Of a DNA stretch of 64,000 nt, positions 32,801-45,600 are shown piece by piece. Position numbers and translations under genes: made by a program. The stretch lies in NCBI GenBank assembly GCA_009192285.1, contig CM018604.1, forward strand, positions 4,373,746 through 4,437,745, read 5' to 3'. The stretch comes from Morchella semilibera. Its lineage: Eukaryota > Ascomycota > Pezizomycetes > Pezizales > Morchellaceae. The notes under the pieces are model-generated. The model saw only the letters and a list, made by a program, of their open reading frames with translations. It had not been told where the DNA came from and searched no databases. Position 1 is the first letter of the stretch; the number at the start of each line of letters is the position of its first letter.

Positions 32801-34117
32801 CCACTCTAAACCCCACACCAGGGGTACTACACCCCCAAGCCCGGGAGCTGTGGGTATGTTACTACTTGCGACTGCCAAAGTTGCTGAGCTTTGCATGTGG
32901 CCGGTTACTAACAGAAAAGGCTCACTCACCACTCCACAACGTACCATGAGATGTAGTTAGTTGTGATAAGCATATGGTCGCGTCCCTAGCCATCTGAAGA
33001 TATTGTACTGATGTTACGAGCGTTATGGTGGTATATCTGGACGCTATACCCCCGAAAGAAGTTGTTTCTCCATGCAGATTGGGGTGCGTAGTTATTTTTG
33101 TAACCCGGCAATATATTTGCACGTTACCACATGTACATAGTTGCACAGTTGGGTACATGTAGTAACCATACAAACCACCTAACAACATCAAGATTTCAAA
33201 GTCGCACTCTCGAGTTGACACTTTAGCCCCAGGTACCATCACAGCCGGAGAATCTATATCTAAAACTGTTTTGCTCTATCTCCTTGTTGGTTGTTGAGAA
33301 ATAGGTCTTTGAAGTTGCATTTCCATACAAATTTTGGTTGCAACGTGGATGTTCGCTTACTTGTGGAAACCCACCATATACACGCAAAAGAGCAAATCCC
33401 GACCCTCGACCTATCACGCCCGCCAACCCACGCTCACGGATCGATATTAGCTTAAGGTGGATATGTTCCCACACCATTACCCTCCCCACAGAGCCCATGC
33501 ACTAACTTAACTTGTGGTCCGTGGTGCGGGCATGTTGGCCTTTGGGCGGGACGAGACGAAGGACGTGCAGGAGATGTAGAGGGCGGAAGAGGGGGGTAGG
33601 GGTTTCAGTGGGAGAGCTCGGGGGGGTGGGGGTTTGGGGTCTGGTATGAAACTTTGTCGTGGTGGGCAGGGCGGCTTCAGTTCTGACCTTTTTTTTTTTG
33701 TTTTGATGGATGTTGGTATTTCTTGGTGTAATATTACGGAACAATGGTGTAGCTAATTTCATATACATTTTCCTCTTCAGATCTAGATTTGGTTTCAAGA
33801 GGCCAGGTAAAACCCACCTCAAGCTACCATCGGGGAGCAAAAATTACGATACGGCCCTCGAGACCCACGCGGAAATGATATGGGCAGCAAGCACAACACT
33901 TCAAACCTCAGAAAGAGCAGCGACATAAAACCTAGCCCAAGGGATCACGAGAGACAAACAAGCTTGAACCAGAACACAGATCGATTTTAGACTAAGCTTT
34001 GACTTCCTTAATCCTCCACTTCTTATCGTTATGTTGGTAGTTACATGCTGATGGTGGAAGACAGTAATTGGCCATGATATGCTACTATTGTATTCAACGC
34101 ATCTGTACTGTAGTTGA

Positions 34118-35446
34118 CTATCCCAGCCAGGTGGTTATAGACTCAAAGTTATCGTTAGGGAGTTCGTAGTCAGTTACACGTAGCATAGGGAAGTAGATTT
34201 TTGGCGGGAAGTAAATGAGGTCAAGATCGAGAGATCGGACCTCATACCAATTGCCTAAATTCCTCTCACTCTCCCTAGAACAAACCCGGCCACGAAAATA
34301 CCAAGGGATTATCATTAGAGGATCATCTGGTCCATATGTACCGTAGAGGCAACTGGCTTCTCTCACTTCGGCTTCCGAGGCCCTCTCTTCCCACCAATTC
34401 AACCCTTCCTCCTTATTATCCAACCACCAACCCCAATCAGATTTACTTGCATCCCACAACCTCTTTGCAGATTTGCACTCCCTTACATGGGAATCAAACC
34501 CCGCATCGTCGTAGGCGCGGTCTCTGTTAAGGTCGAATACGTGAGGAAGAAGGGTCTCGTGAACACAGGGTTCATGTCGCCAGTCACGCAGACAACCACG
34601 ACAGTAAACCCCTTCCTCCCTTTTGCCGCTCTTAAGGTCCAACAAGGGAAAGCGAACAGTAACCATGCGCCTGGTAACGAGACTCTCCTTCCAAGTCCTA
34701 TGAAGTCTGGGTTTTTTTGTAGCCGCCGCCCTTCTCTCGACTGCCTCCTTCATCTCAGCCGCTCCGCCGTGAAAGAGGATCCCGGCAGACTCGGCCAGTT
34801 TCCGGCAAACGAGCGCAACTGGGGCCTTTATGACCTTGGCTGTATCATTATAGATCCCGGGAATTGTCTTGACGGTTCCAACCAGGCTGTGCATCTGTTT
34901 ATCGGTGAGGGCGTAGAGGTCTCTCGCAACGTAGGTTCTGATCACCGCTAGGTCCGGGGAGTTTTGCATGCAATTGCTACAGCACCTGGAGAGTGTCGGA
35001 AGGTAAAGATGAGCAGCAAAGTCTCCACAGATGTGGCAGCCCGGGGTGACAAGGGCGTTGAAAAGGTCTTGGACAGAAAAAGTCGTGGCAGCGCCTGTCT
35101 TGAGGATAGCCTGGAATGCATGGGGTGCGTACTTTCGTGTAATCTTAAAGGCCGGGACCAGGCCCACAATGGTTTTGGCATAGGAGTTGACTCTTCGCAT
35201 GGCACAGATCGTGTTTACATCGAGGTTCTTGCAGATTTCGACTAGAATATCGGCGGGGAGCTCATCGAGCTGGCCAAACCCAGGGGAGGGGCGGGGGGTG
35301 GTGTCAAATGTTGCCTGTGTGGCAGCCGGATCTGGAAACTTTGTTTTGGTAGAGATGATGTACCAGTTAATATCAACACGCTTGCAGGCCATCACCGCAA
35401 GATGGAGATCCGCAGAGCGGGGGTTTTCAGAAATTGGGAAATCCAT
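34118..35446 (-). CDS. F-box protein with cysteine-rich region
   Basis: A single-exon ORF of 442 residues starts at ATG 35446. An F-box lies at about residues 60-95, beginning LDELPADILVEICKNLD, the degenerate helix pattern by which such proteins bind Skp1 in SCF ubiquitin ligases. Next come CHIC (137-140) and CCSNC (155-159), followed by a further pair YCRGC near 280. These look like zinc-binding knuckles and are common in large families of fungal F-box proteins of unknown target. The C-terminal third has many Trp and Tyr and no clear repeat such as LRR or WD40. No intron is needed. The substrate cannot be told from sequence. It is transcribed in the same direction as the helicase, ending about 2 kb further from it. 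Confidence 0.75.
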   Translation of the reverse strand: MDFPISENPRSADLHLAVMACKRVDINWYIISTKTKFPDPAATQATFDTTPRPSPGFGQLDELPADILVEICKNLDVNTICAMRRVNSYAKTIVGLVPAFKITRKYAPHAFQAILKTGAATTFSVQDLFNALVTPGCHICGDFAAHLYLPTLSRCCSNCMQNSPDLAVIRTYVARDLYALTDKQMHSLVGTVKTIPGIYNDTAKVIKAPVALVCRKLAESAGILFHGGAAEMKEAVERRAAATKKPRLHRTWKESLVTRRMVTVRFPLLDLKSGKREEGVYCRGCLRDWRHEPCVHETLLPHVFDLNRDRAYDDAGFDSHVRECKSAKRLWDASKSDWGWWLDNKEEGLNWWEERASEAEVREASCLYGTYGPDDPLMIIPWYFRGRVCSRESERNLGNWYEVRSLDLDLIYFPPKIYFPMLRVTDYELPNDNFESITTWLG

Positions 35447-36166
35447 GTTGGTTGATTGGTTAGTTGGTGATGGGGAAGGGAGACTTTGGGTTTTTTTGGG
35501 GGGGAAGTATGGTTGCTAAGGAACTAGTCTCGTTCCCTAATTTTTGCTAACTCGTACTATACCGTAGTCTGGACATGAGACTAATTTCGATTTGGTTTGT
35601 AGAGCTCAGTACCAAAAGCTACGCAACAACGCTCGAGGCACACCGAATAAACCTTTTTTAGTTCCATAGATGAAGACTATGATATCGATTCAGGTTTCAT
35701 TTCTGCGGTAGGTTTTATACAAGAGGGTATTTGTTCTCTACTTTGCCAAAAAATGCCCCAATAAACCAATGCCCGCGGTGGTGTTGTATAGCTCTGCAAT
35801 GGGAGAATGCTGGTGGTCTGTTTGGCCCGCAAAACTCTGGAGCTTCTTGGACATAACTCAGTGTCTAGTGGGGATCACATGACTGACGAGTGATCGCTTG
35901 TGACGATTGTTTCTTGGCAAAGGTAAACCTCTTCACATTATCAAGATGGGTGATATACTTCAAAGTCCATTATTCAGCAGAATCATACCATTTCTAAAGA
36001 AACACGACCCCCTCAACCAAGTTAACCGGCTACAAATTCTGAATTACCGAATGCGTTTCCCAAATGTTACCTAAAAACTAGATAAAAATACTTAAAAAAC
36101 AGCACCATAACTTTTTCGCCAAATGGTACAACCACCACCACTTGCCCTCCATTCTCCTGAACACTT
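35447..36166. other. Spacer between the F-box gene and the helicase gene
   Basis: AT-rich sequence holding the F-box gene's 5' flank and the helicase gene's 3' flank. Nothing further is recognised. Confidence 0.4.
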
Positions 36167-39100
36167 TTATGCCCACATAGCCTTGAACCTCTCATCGAAG
36201 GTGGACCTCAATACCTTGAAGGCTTTGAGAACCTTCCCGAACCCTTCGCTCTTTTTAATCATTTCCTCCTCCTCTCCTTCAACTTCCTCGCTGACAAGCT
36301 CCACCTCCTCAAGATCACCCTTCTCGTCACCGCTTCCTGAGCTCAGATCGTAGTATGTACCTGGCCCATCCTTGAGTACTGCAATCAATCCGGGCACGAT
36401 AGCCTCTAGGATAACCGAAAAATCTTTTAGCATAAACCAGACCTTGTCTGAACGAATTCCATTCTCGGCTTGAAGCCTATTTACGTCGCTGTGCTTGTAG
36501 AAATCAACAAGATATCCATTGTATTCCGCTTCGTCAAGCGGAGTATTTGGTATCGATACGCCTTCAGGAAGAACCCCGACGCGGACAGAGGAAACCAAGT
36601 CGCTGACCGACGCAAACTGGTCAGTATACCCAGAGAGCGCTACGAAAGCTGAGCGAGCTGCAGGTCCAGTAGCGGGCTTCCCCTCTGTACTGCCACAACT
36701 AACGCCCGAAAACGGCAAGGTGTTGTCCGGAGAATTACAGTACTCTTTCGCGAATGTCTCGACATAGGTGGTGAATGTTTTCAGGGTGTCATCATTTTGT
36801 TGTTTGAGGATTTGTTTCATTCGAGCCGGCATTGGAGGAAGAGTCTTGGTCATCCCAGGGCGGCATTTTCTGCGTCCGAACAGATGGGCCATCACGAGCA
36901 AGAGGTCTTGGCATGTTTGTTCAGGCTTCTCGTAAATATCTCTACAAACCTCCTGTAGATAGCCACTGATCAATAACGCATGAAGCGCAAAGGCAGAGCC
37001 CTCGGTGTAGTAAAGATGACTCATCATTCCGGCAAAGTTCAACGGCGCCCCAGTAGAACCGATAAGCTTTTGTTTTCGTAGGAACTCAATAGAAAAACGG
37101 AGGTGGTGAAGAACTTGTTCTTTAGGTGCATGCCCGCCGAGAACCAGCTGGTCCTGTGTAAGTAAACTATTGATCATTTTCTTCGCGTGTTCTGGTTCCT
37201 TCGAGCAATGCAGAAGAATGAGTTGACGAAGTACTAATGATGCACTGATCGGGAAGTGGCCAAGAAGAGGTGGAAGCTTAGACGATATGAGACGGTTAAT
37301 CCGGTCCTCTGAGAACGCATGGAAGACAACATTTCCGACGTTGTCAAAGCCACGACGACCGGCACGACCAGACGCTTGGCGGTAGTTGAGGGCTGTAAGC
37401 TCGATAGAGTCCCCAGCAAAAACGGTAGTACGGGTAGGCATGTTAACACCGAGGGAAAGCGACCCGGTAGCAATCACCACTCTAAGATACCCTTTTCGGA
37501 ACAGCATCTCAACGGCTTGGCGGTATTTTCTAGAAAGAAGTAAGTAACAAATTAAATCACTAATGTAAAAGTTGAGCTTACCTGTTCAAACCAGTGTGAT
37601 GAACGCCAATACCCCTCTTGAAAGCGTTTACCAGCATCGGAGAAACCCCCCACCTAATCAAGTCACTGATGTCGCTTTCTAGTTCCGCATTTCCCTGCTT
37701 CCTGGTATCTGCAAACGAGAATTCGGCACTCGGATACTTCGGGTCGAATCGATCCAAGTAGCTCCCCTCCATTTCGCCTGCATCTCTCACCATATCATTC
37801 TTAGATTGCCCTGCCTCGGGCTTTGCAATCTTTTGGGCCTTGGACCCACGTGCGTTCTTATTGGCCATATACGCCTCCCAAGCTTTGACAGTGCTAGTCC
37901 ACTTTGGATTGGTCTCCCTCCACTTAGTCTCAGCGGCCTCGAGCTGTTCGCAGAGTACTGTACAGATTGTCTCGCACTTTTTACGGCTGTAGTTGAAGAG
38001 AATTGCTGGCAGAGCATTCGCATTATGAAGGGACTGCAAGAGCTCGAGTGTATTCCCATATAGGTAGGTATTCTTGTCGACGTCCGCACCTGTAGTAGTT
38101 TTAGTCCCTACTTGAATGCTTTCGCCTGTAGTAGCTTCGGGTTTAAGTGCTTTCCGTTCCGCGATCTGCTCGTTTGACAGAATTTCAACGACCTTTGTGA
38201 AAGGTGATGTTTTATCCTTCATCCAGGCCACTACAACCTTCTTCAACCCTTCCTCCCACTCTATCACATCCTTCTTCACAATTACCTTGCCTGTTGTCCC
38301 AAAAACCTTCTTGTAGTCCAGCTCGTCGGGGATAGGGAAGTTTTCGTTCTGAGTTTTCAAAAGCGCCCGGTACAGTTGGAGACAGTCTTTAGGTTCAAGC
38401 GACAAATCATTCTGCATCTCGATTCTTGAATTTACTAATGCAGCGATCGGGTGTATTCTTGTCATCCCATCGCCAAGTTCCAAGGTTCCGAAGCGCGAGG
38501 TCCTTGGAAGCCCATCAAACACAGCTGCTTGGTCTCCCTTCGGATGATATACAAACTTGCGAAGATCGGAATACCTATGTGGGTGTTGCACCATATTGAG
38601 TTTGACGCCTTGTGCACTCTGTGTTGATTTGAGCCAAGAGGAGAATTCCTCTGCATTTCCGACTGTGGCGGATAAGGCGACAATTGGGCAGGGGGATAGC
38701 AGCAAGAGTTGTTCCCATACAGCACCATCCTCAGCATTTCCGATGGAGTGCACTTCGTCAAAGATGATGCGCTTGATGCGAGGGGTCCAGGATGTGGCAT
38801 TCGTTGGTGACATAAGCATACTTTGGAGGACATGGGGGACCGTGATGAGAATTTGGCATTCCTTAGGCTTGTTGACAGACCACTCTCGGGTGCCAATTGC
38901 CCAAACAAATTTTCCAGCATAGCGGTAGTTCTTCTTGAATCGTGAAATGACTTCGGCAGCAATTTGATTCACCTAGGTTTCATTATTAGTTACGAGTGAT
39001 AATCCATGATCATAAATAGGAATAGGTTAACGTACCAAGGCCTTAGATGGGGCAACGTAAATCAAAATACCCTCATCACTCTCCTTCAAAACCTTCTCCA

Positions 39101-41799
39101 TTGCGTAAAACGCAATAAAGGTCTTACCCGCAGAGGTTGGAGCAACCACAAGTGCAGAATTATCACCGTCGAGTTCGTCTAAAACCTTTCTCTGCCAACC
39201 ATCAGGCTCGAAAGGAACACGCGGATCGGGCGCGGAATCCATATTGCGATCCATCCAAGGCCCACAATGCAACAGCTGAAATTCCTCACTGGACATACCA
39301 ATCCTGATATCAGGGGACTCGATCTTCCCGTTCCAAGCTGCGTCAAACTGGCTCGAAAGCTTGCGATCGGGGAGTGTCTTGATTGGCTTCCCCGGAGGCA
39401 TAGCGATTCCGAGTGATAGGAAGATGTTTTGGATAAAACTTTGAATTTTCTGCGTGATCCCTGCAGAACCGAGAACCGTGCGCGCCTCGTCGAAAATGAC
39501 TGCAGTAACCATATATCCCAGCTTCTGTCCACCACGACGACAGTACCCGGTCCACAAGCGTTGGAGAAGTTGCAATTTATACAACCGTCCCTCGGCTTGG
39601 ATAAATGGCCATTCGGAATTATCCTTGACTGTCTTTTGCGTATCCTTCATCCATGTATCCAACCTGATTATCGCATCCTCGTCATCCGTGATCTTCTTCA
39701 CGTCCCTAAAAAAATTGTTCCAAAGTTCTTGCAGCTTGGCTTCTTTCCCAGCCTTCTTCGCAGAGTTATTTTGACGGATAATCTCAGCGGCTGAGATTTT
39801 CCCGGTTGCCTTTCCTTTAGGCGCGGTGCTTTCCTTCGCGGCCGCCTTTCCTTTCGCAGGGACGGCCTCTTTCTTCCCAGGGACCTTTTTTCCACCCTTT
39901 GCAGTCTTGTCAACTGCTTCCGGCGTGTTTTCAGGGCCTTTGACCTCTTTTTTCTTACCCTTTTCTTCCACAACGATGAGTTTAGGGTCGATACCACCGT
40001 TTGTAGAGTCTGTAAGTGACGCTGCATATCGGTTCATCTGGTTACAATACTGCTGCTCTGACCTTCTGACCTTCCCAGCAGCTCTCTTCTCGAACTTATC
40101 ACCTTGCTGTCCCTTTCCCACGGGTTGTGTAACCTTTCCAAGCCTACCAACACCCAGAGATGGCTTCTTCGGCGCTTTGACAGGTGCAGCAACAACCACC
40201 TTTTTCGTAAACTGCCATGTTTGTGTTTCGCGGGCAATTTGAATATCAGCATCAGCTTCAGTATTTTCCTCGTCTTGTGTGGACACATCTTGCGGCAATT
40301 TAATTTGTGACAAGTATGGGTCGAGAACGGGGTTAGAGAAGCGAAGAAGGGTCGTTTGGCGGGGAGTCAGTGTTGCGGTTGACGATTCTGAGTAGGTGGT
40401 AGATGCAACCTCGGTGGTTGATCCTTCGTTTATAGAACCGTCCACTGATACAGTATCTTCGGTGTGCTCTATCTCTGGTGCCACATCTGGGATAGGGGCG
40501 GTTTCGGTGCCTGTGAGCTCAGGGAAGCTCAGAGTAACGTCGGCGAGGCGGTGTACTTCGGAGGAGAGTTTTGAAAAAGTTTCCTTTACAGCGTCCATAA
40601 CAGGATCTGGGGTAAGTAAAATGAGTTTCAACAAAAGCCTTCCATCAAGAAAATCGCAGATATCATTCTTTGCACCCTCGAAAGAAACCTCTTGGTTTTG
40701 AAGGAGCTCTTTAGATACTGGGACAATGCGCTGCAGAAAGCTGTGCAGCTCTAGGCCTGATTTTGCTTTTTCCGGGAGGGCAAAACACCGTTGTAGAAGC
40801 GAGAGATGCGACAACAAAGCGGTATGAAGCAGGAATACACTATGCAGATACTCCTGCTGTCCGTCGGGGTGTTCTTGCTTAAGGGACCTGGCAACGGTAG
40901 CTACAGATAAGCGCTCTCTGGCCGATCCAAGTTCAGACAGCGAAATCTTTTCCTTTTGCACCCCAGGTTCCTCGTCCTCTGGCTCTGCTTTGAGAAATAC
41001 TGGCTCCCGAATGTAATTTGTTTTGAGGACAGCTGAGAAAATCTAGCAATACAGAGAAAGAATCAGCTCAATGGACAGTGAACTCGCCCCCCTTTGGGCC
41101 TTTGGGGATAAATACCTTGCCATTAATAAATTCGCACTCGTTAATCAACACAACGTTCTGGCCAATGTCGATGAATTTCTTTAGTGATTCCAATAAGGGT
41201 TCTCGTGCATCTTTGGCCTCCGCTCCATCATGACACATGACAAAGTACGGCCGCTTATCGTCCAAATATCTCTGGAATCTCATATCTTTGACATCCCTAA
41301 ACTTTGACACCAGTCCCTGCTCATTGCCCACGCTCATCAGGTGCTCCACGGTCACTGACCTGGCAAATCGATACTTCCACGCGTTCTTCATTCCTGCTGG
41401 CGTGGACGGTACGCATATCTGTTCACAAGCTGCAGCACAGAAACTCCTTTTAGCCCACGATTCTTTTCTAACTTCCTTTACCACACAGAGTTGGTTGAAA
41501 ATTCTAGCAGAGAGTAGTTATTGCAGACCGTCGAAAAAAACAAGTGCAAAATTACACCTCTTCCTCCTCAGCCTATCTAGGAACGCTTCGACAGCAAACA
41601 CTGCATGTAGTAGCTGGAACCCTTCGTCAAAGTCGACGCGAGTGTCTGAGAATACCCGGCGTAACAGAGAGTCGCCTTCAATGATGAAGAACTCTGCTCC
41701 CGCAAAGCCATCAATCAGATCGATATTGTTCCGGTGCTTAATAGTCGTGTACCAAGATTCGTGCCCCATATCCGTTGATGAGGTTTCTTGCCCCTCCAT
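36167..41799 (-). CDS. DDX60-like SKI2-family DExH RNA helicase
   Basis: Five exons read in order on the minus strand: 41799-41529, 41429-41116, 41042-39036, 38972-37582 and 37529-36167. All phases agree, giving about 1,781 residues, near the length of human DDX60. The first intron (99 bp) skips an in-frame stop, and the join gives FFDACEQICVP. The N-terminus (FFIIEGDSLLRRVF) and the stretch PYFVMCHDGA match what I know of DDX60-type N-terminal domains. Helicase motifs: APTSAGKT at 829 (Walker A), DEVH at 936, SAT at 965, QASGRAGRRG at 1379. A Lys/Ala-rich insertion lies before the core, near residues 530-610. Vertebrate DDX60 assists antiviral RNA sensing; fungal relatives are widespread and their role is not established, so antiviral function is only a suggestion. 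The ATG at 41799 follows a probable 5' UTR. Confidence 0.88.
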
Positions 41800-42895
41800 T
41801 TTTAGGGTTTGAACAGAGCTGATGGCAGGATGTTAGTTGAGATAAGCGATAAGAGAATGTTTCATCCCGAATTTGCGGGATTTTGTTTAACTCACATGTA
41901 TGAAGTCGCAGCACAAGATATATTTGCTCAATGGATGATTTCTTGCTTGGTCGGCTCAATTTTGGGGGGGGAATCGACTGCGGGGTAGATAAAAGCTTCT
42001 TGTGGAGATTGGAAACTGCTTTGCTGTTGATGCGAGGTAAGTGCGTCGTTCAGGCAGCAGCAGTCCAGTAAGAGTCGATCAACGGAGATTGGGCGCAATG
42101 AGCCACAACTTCAAGAGTGGCGTTCGCACAATATTTACATGTACTATCTAAAAGCTCGTCTCCTGGAGCCAAAATTGTATTCTTACACGCTATGGATTAA
42201 TTATTACGGTTCGGAAGTGGCTAGGAAGTTTAGATTGTAGCTAGATTAGATTAGATAAGATAACAATGTGGGAATCTCGAGAACAAAGCAAAGAAAATAT
42301 GCATACCGAATTCTCGAAAGCCCATATTTATCTTTCAGAGCTCAATTCCAGTTCCTCTAATTGGGTCTTTAGCTAACTTTCGCAAATGCCACTCTTGTAT
42401 AGGGTCACGCTGTCAAGACTACATGTATGAATGTCACCTACACCATTCGAACAGCGAAAGGAATCGTAGATACCGTTTTCAAACCTACATGTACGCATTG
42501 TAGTCTCCATCCTCCGAGAGAAAACCCCGCAGCCACCAGCTTCCGTATCTCCATTAATGCGCTCCGCATCTAGGAATACTTTCAATCTTATCAGCGTATA
42601 CTATATATCAGACCCATAAAGTGGTTTTATTACTTTAGTTAAATCAAGCATCTCATCTTCTCTACATGTTGTATCTTCATGGCTCGTATATTTGACAAGG
42701 TAGGGTTTACCCTCGCCAAGACATCCCACGAAAAAACCAAAACCAAAAGAAACTTTAGTCCGTTGCAGCAGTGTCTGCCTCAACGACCAAGCTGCCCCGC
42801 GCCATCGATAAACGACCGACCACCACCCCTCTAGACTCGCAATTCCCGCCCACGAACCGCACACATCAGATTCCGGCGCAACCCCAGCTATCATC
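41800..42895. promoter_or_regulatory. Shared upstream region of the divergent helicase and eIF3f genes
   Basis: The two start codons face away from each other about 1.1 kb apart. Three TACATGTA palindromes fall here (near 42136, 42420 and 42486). I could not identify a TATA box with confidence. Confidence 0.4.
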
Positions 42896-44130
42896 ATGAC
42901 TGATCAGGACTCCTACATCCATCTTGCCAGGCCTCTTCCGACGCTTAATGTGTCGCCTGCCCATGCCACAACCGGCCCTCTAAACGTCCAGATTCATGCG
43001 CAAGTCGGTTATCCTTCCGCAACATAGGAGTAGTGGGAGCAGTGGGCATGTTACTGATATTTTCGGTGGTCCATAGGCGCTCTTTTCTATCCTCGACCAC
43101 TCATTAAGACGGAATGCGGACCAGGAGAGGGTCATTGGGACACTGTTGGGTGTTAGGAGCGAGGATGGAAGCGAGGTTGAGATCAGGAATTGTTTCGCCG
43201 TTGGCCATAACGAGAGCCAGGAGCAGGTGCGTTATACCATGAGATCTAGGGGGAGAGCCCAGGCCTAGATGAGATGGAATAGGATGAATAGAAGGCTTAC
43301 TAGGAGCATAAGGGATATAGGTTGAAGTAGACATGGACTACCACAAGACCATGCTCGGACTCCACCTGAAAGCAAACCCCAAGGAGGTTCTGGTCGGCTG
43401 GTATCTATCCCCCACTCCCCCTCTGCCCTCCCTACTAATCGAACACTAGGTACGCTACCTCCCCCGAACTAAACACCTTCTCCGCCTTGATCCAGAACTT
43501 CTACGCTTCCAACGGCGAGGGAACCTTCCCCCACCCCGCCGTCCACCTCACTATGTCCACCGTCCCCGGCAAAGACATCGCCATCAGAACTTACATCTCC
43601 TCCGCCGTCGGCGTCAACCCCGACCGCATCGCCGACTCCTGCCTTTTCGTACCTGTACCCTACGAGATTCGATACAACGACAGCGACCGCAGCGGGCTCG
43701 AGCTCATCGCTGGCGCCAAGAACAATGAGGACCGCAAGGTGGGTGTCATGACGGACATCCATGCGCTCGAGAGGGCGATCGAGGAAGTGCTGGGAATGCT
43801 GGACCGTGTCAGCGACTATGTCGCAAAGGTCGTTGTGAGTCTTCAGTGTTTTCCCCATGCTCGGCCTTGAGCTAATCACGACACTTTTATCAGGATGGCG
43901 AAACCGCTGGCTCTACCGCCATCGGAAAGTTCTTGATGAACACCCTCGCCTTGGCGCCGAAGGTGTCGGCAGCTGATGTGGAGCGCATGTTCAACACGCA
44001 TATCCAGGACGTCCTCCTGATCTCGTACCTGGCCAACACCATCCGTACCCAGATTGACCTTTCCAACAAGCTTGCGAACCTGACTGGGTCCGCACCAATT
44101 CCAACGGCTGTAACTGCTGGGGGTAAATAG
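42896..44130 (+). CDS. Eukaryotic translation initiation factor 3 subunit F (eIF3f)
   Basis: Five exons, 42896-43003, 43077-43226, 43321-43400, 43450-43834 and 43894-44130, give 319 residues, close to the usual size. Splice sites are GT-AG and all phases match. The MPN domain runs from about residue 30: [13 protein letters not shown], then [20 protein letters not shown] and [12 protein letters not shown], and [25 protein letters not shown]. The C-terminal helices ([35 protein letters not shown]) form the usual dimer- and complex-binding part. As expected of eIF3f, the metalloprotease motif of catalytic MPN+ proteins is not visible, so its role is structural in the eIF3 complex that loads mRNA on the 40S subunit. 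The gene diverges from the helicase gene and converges with the MARVEL-like gene. Confidence 0.93.
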
Positions 44131-44780
44131 AGGAGATAAAAGGGATCGGGATGGTGGGACGGTGGTAGGGACTATAAATTTATCCATGGAGTAATTTTCT
44201 GTTCTTTTTTTTTTTTTTTGAATAAAAAAAATTCAAAATAATGCTTGAGCACTTGTGTACCGCTGAATTGGGCTCTGGGTGACTTTTGGAACTGTTCCAG
44301 AGATACGCACAAAACCGAAATACAAGAAGACCCCAACGACTTTTGGGAGTAACTCATCACTATTTTCTGGGCCGCCGGCGCCGTGTTAAAGTACGATGGC
44401 AGTTAGACCTAACTAATACATAGTTTCTCGGGACTTGAATTTGTTTTTTGTTTTGTTTTGAAGCAGCCGTTTAACAGGCCGGAAATGTGCATTCCGACTT
44501 GATACGAAACGACCATCGCAATACCTACATATCCCTCCACGATGTCATGTCCTGAGTGAACCCAGAAACCCGAAGCTTTGGTTTGAAATTGCACCTATCA
44601 CGTGAAAGCAGTTGCACAAGGATGTCGATCATGAGCGGTGACTCGCGTCTCGGCGTTTCGCTAAACCTCAGACTACAGGTACTTACATCCCACATTTACA
44701 TTCCTCTACAAACAGAACTACCACGACACAAAACACCACTCCCAAAGGCCCCTCCAAACAAAATATCACCAAAGCCAGCA
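44131..44780. other. Convergent 3' region of eIF3f and the MARVEL-like gene
   Basis: It holds both 3' flanks and a T-run near 44206. No further gene is seen. Confidence 0.4.
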
Positions 44781-45600
44781 TTACCCCTCGGTCCCTGTCC
44801 CACTCCACTCCTGCGTAATACTCAGTGGTGTCCTCGACCTCGGTGTGTGGGACGACCTAGGGGTCTTCCCCTTGATATCCGCCTGCAACAGCTCCTTCGC
44901 AAAGTTGGCGCCATTCTCCTGCGTCGTCAGGTCCAGCAATGCCTCCCTGAACTTCTCCGCCGTCCAGCTGATGGTAGCGTCCGTGCTCACGCCGCCAAAC
45001 GGACGGTCCGAGATCTCCACCATCAGCGAGAGTATCAGCAGCGAGGCCAAGCTACAATACAAAAAACGGATCAATACGGCGCGGGTGAGCTTTCGCTGAT
45101 AGGGTATGGCATGATGTGGACTTACAACCCAACGGCCGAGAACGCAACACCCACGCGATGTAGCCGGCACGGCATTCCAGCGCTCCATGGCATAGCGCCG
45201 TCCGCTCCCGCGGGCAGACACGACAGCTGCTCGACGGCGACAGCGCCGCCGGTCCATACCGATGCAAGCCAGAACGCAGTGCTGCTGAGGAGGAAGAAGA
45301 AAGCTGCCTTCTTCCCCGTTGAAGGGGGGCGGATTGGGCCGTTGCTGCGGGCAAAGCTCCAGCAGAACATGAACAGCAGGGATAGGACCGACTGTGTGGG
45401 TTTCTGTTAGCCGTGGTGTGTGCCATGTAACGCGGGTGGAGACGTACTGTGGTGAGGAGGAGAATGGTGTTGGACCTGGTGAAGGAGTCGTGCTTGTGCT
45501 TGGCAAGGATGTAGATGGGCGCTGAGAGGGAGTAGAGAGCGGGCGGGACGAGGAAGCTGATGAGGACCTTGACGATGAGGAGGATGCGGTGGCGGCTCAT
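44781..45600 (-). CDS. Four-helix MARVEL-like membrane protein
   Basis: Three exons on the minus strand, 45600-45448, 45391-45126 and 45051-44781, join in phase to 229 residues, starting MSRHRILLIVKV. The introns are GT-AG, 56 and 74 bp. Four hydrophobic helices are clear: ILLIVKVLISFLVPPALYSL near residues 6-25; NTILLLTTSVLSLLFMFCW; KKAAFFFLLSSTAFWLASVW; and VGVAFSAVGFLASLLILSLM, which spans the second splice join. A short hydrophilic C-terminal tail follows. The arrangement resembles fungal MARVEL-domain proteins, which organise membrane patches or export, but I see no diagnostic motif. A general four-pass membrane protein is the safe call. Confidence 0.7.

Larger units (their letters stand above)
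29899..34117. other. Intergenic region with several diverged repeats, no supported gene
   Basis: ORFs are under about 115 codons. It contains a repeat shared with 51475-51680, an inverted pair near 32.7-33.1 kb, a GGCT run at 31529-31550, and poly-A or poly-T runs near 31255, 32420 and 33690. No RNA gene was recognised. Confidence 0.4.
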
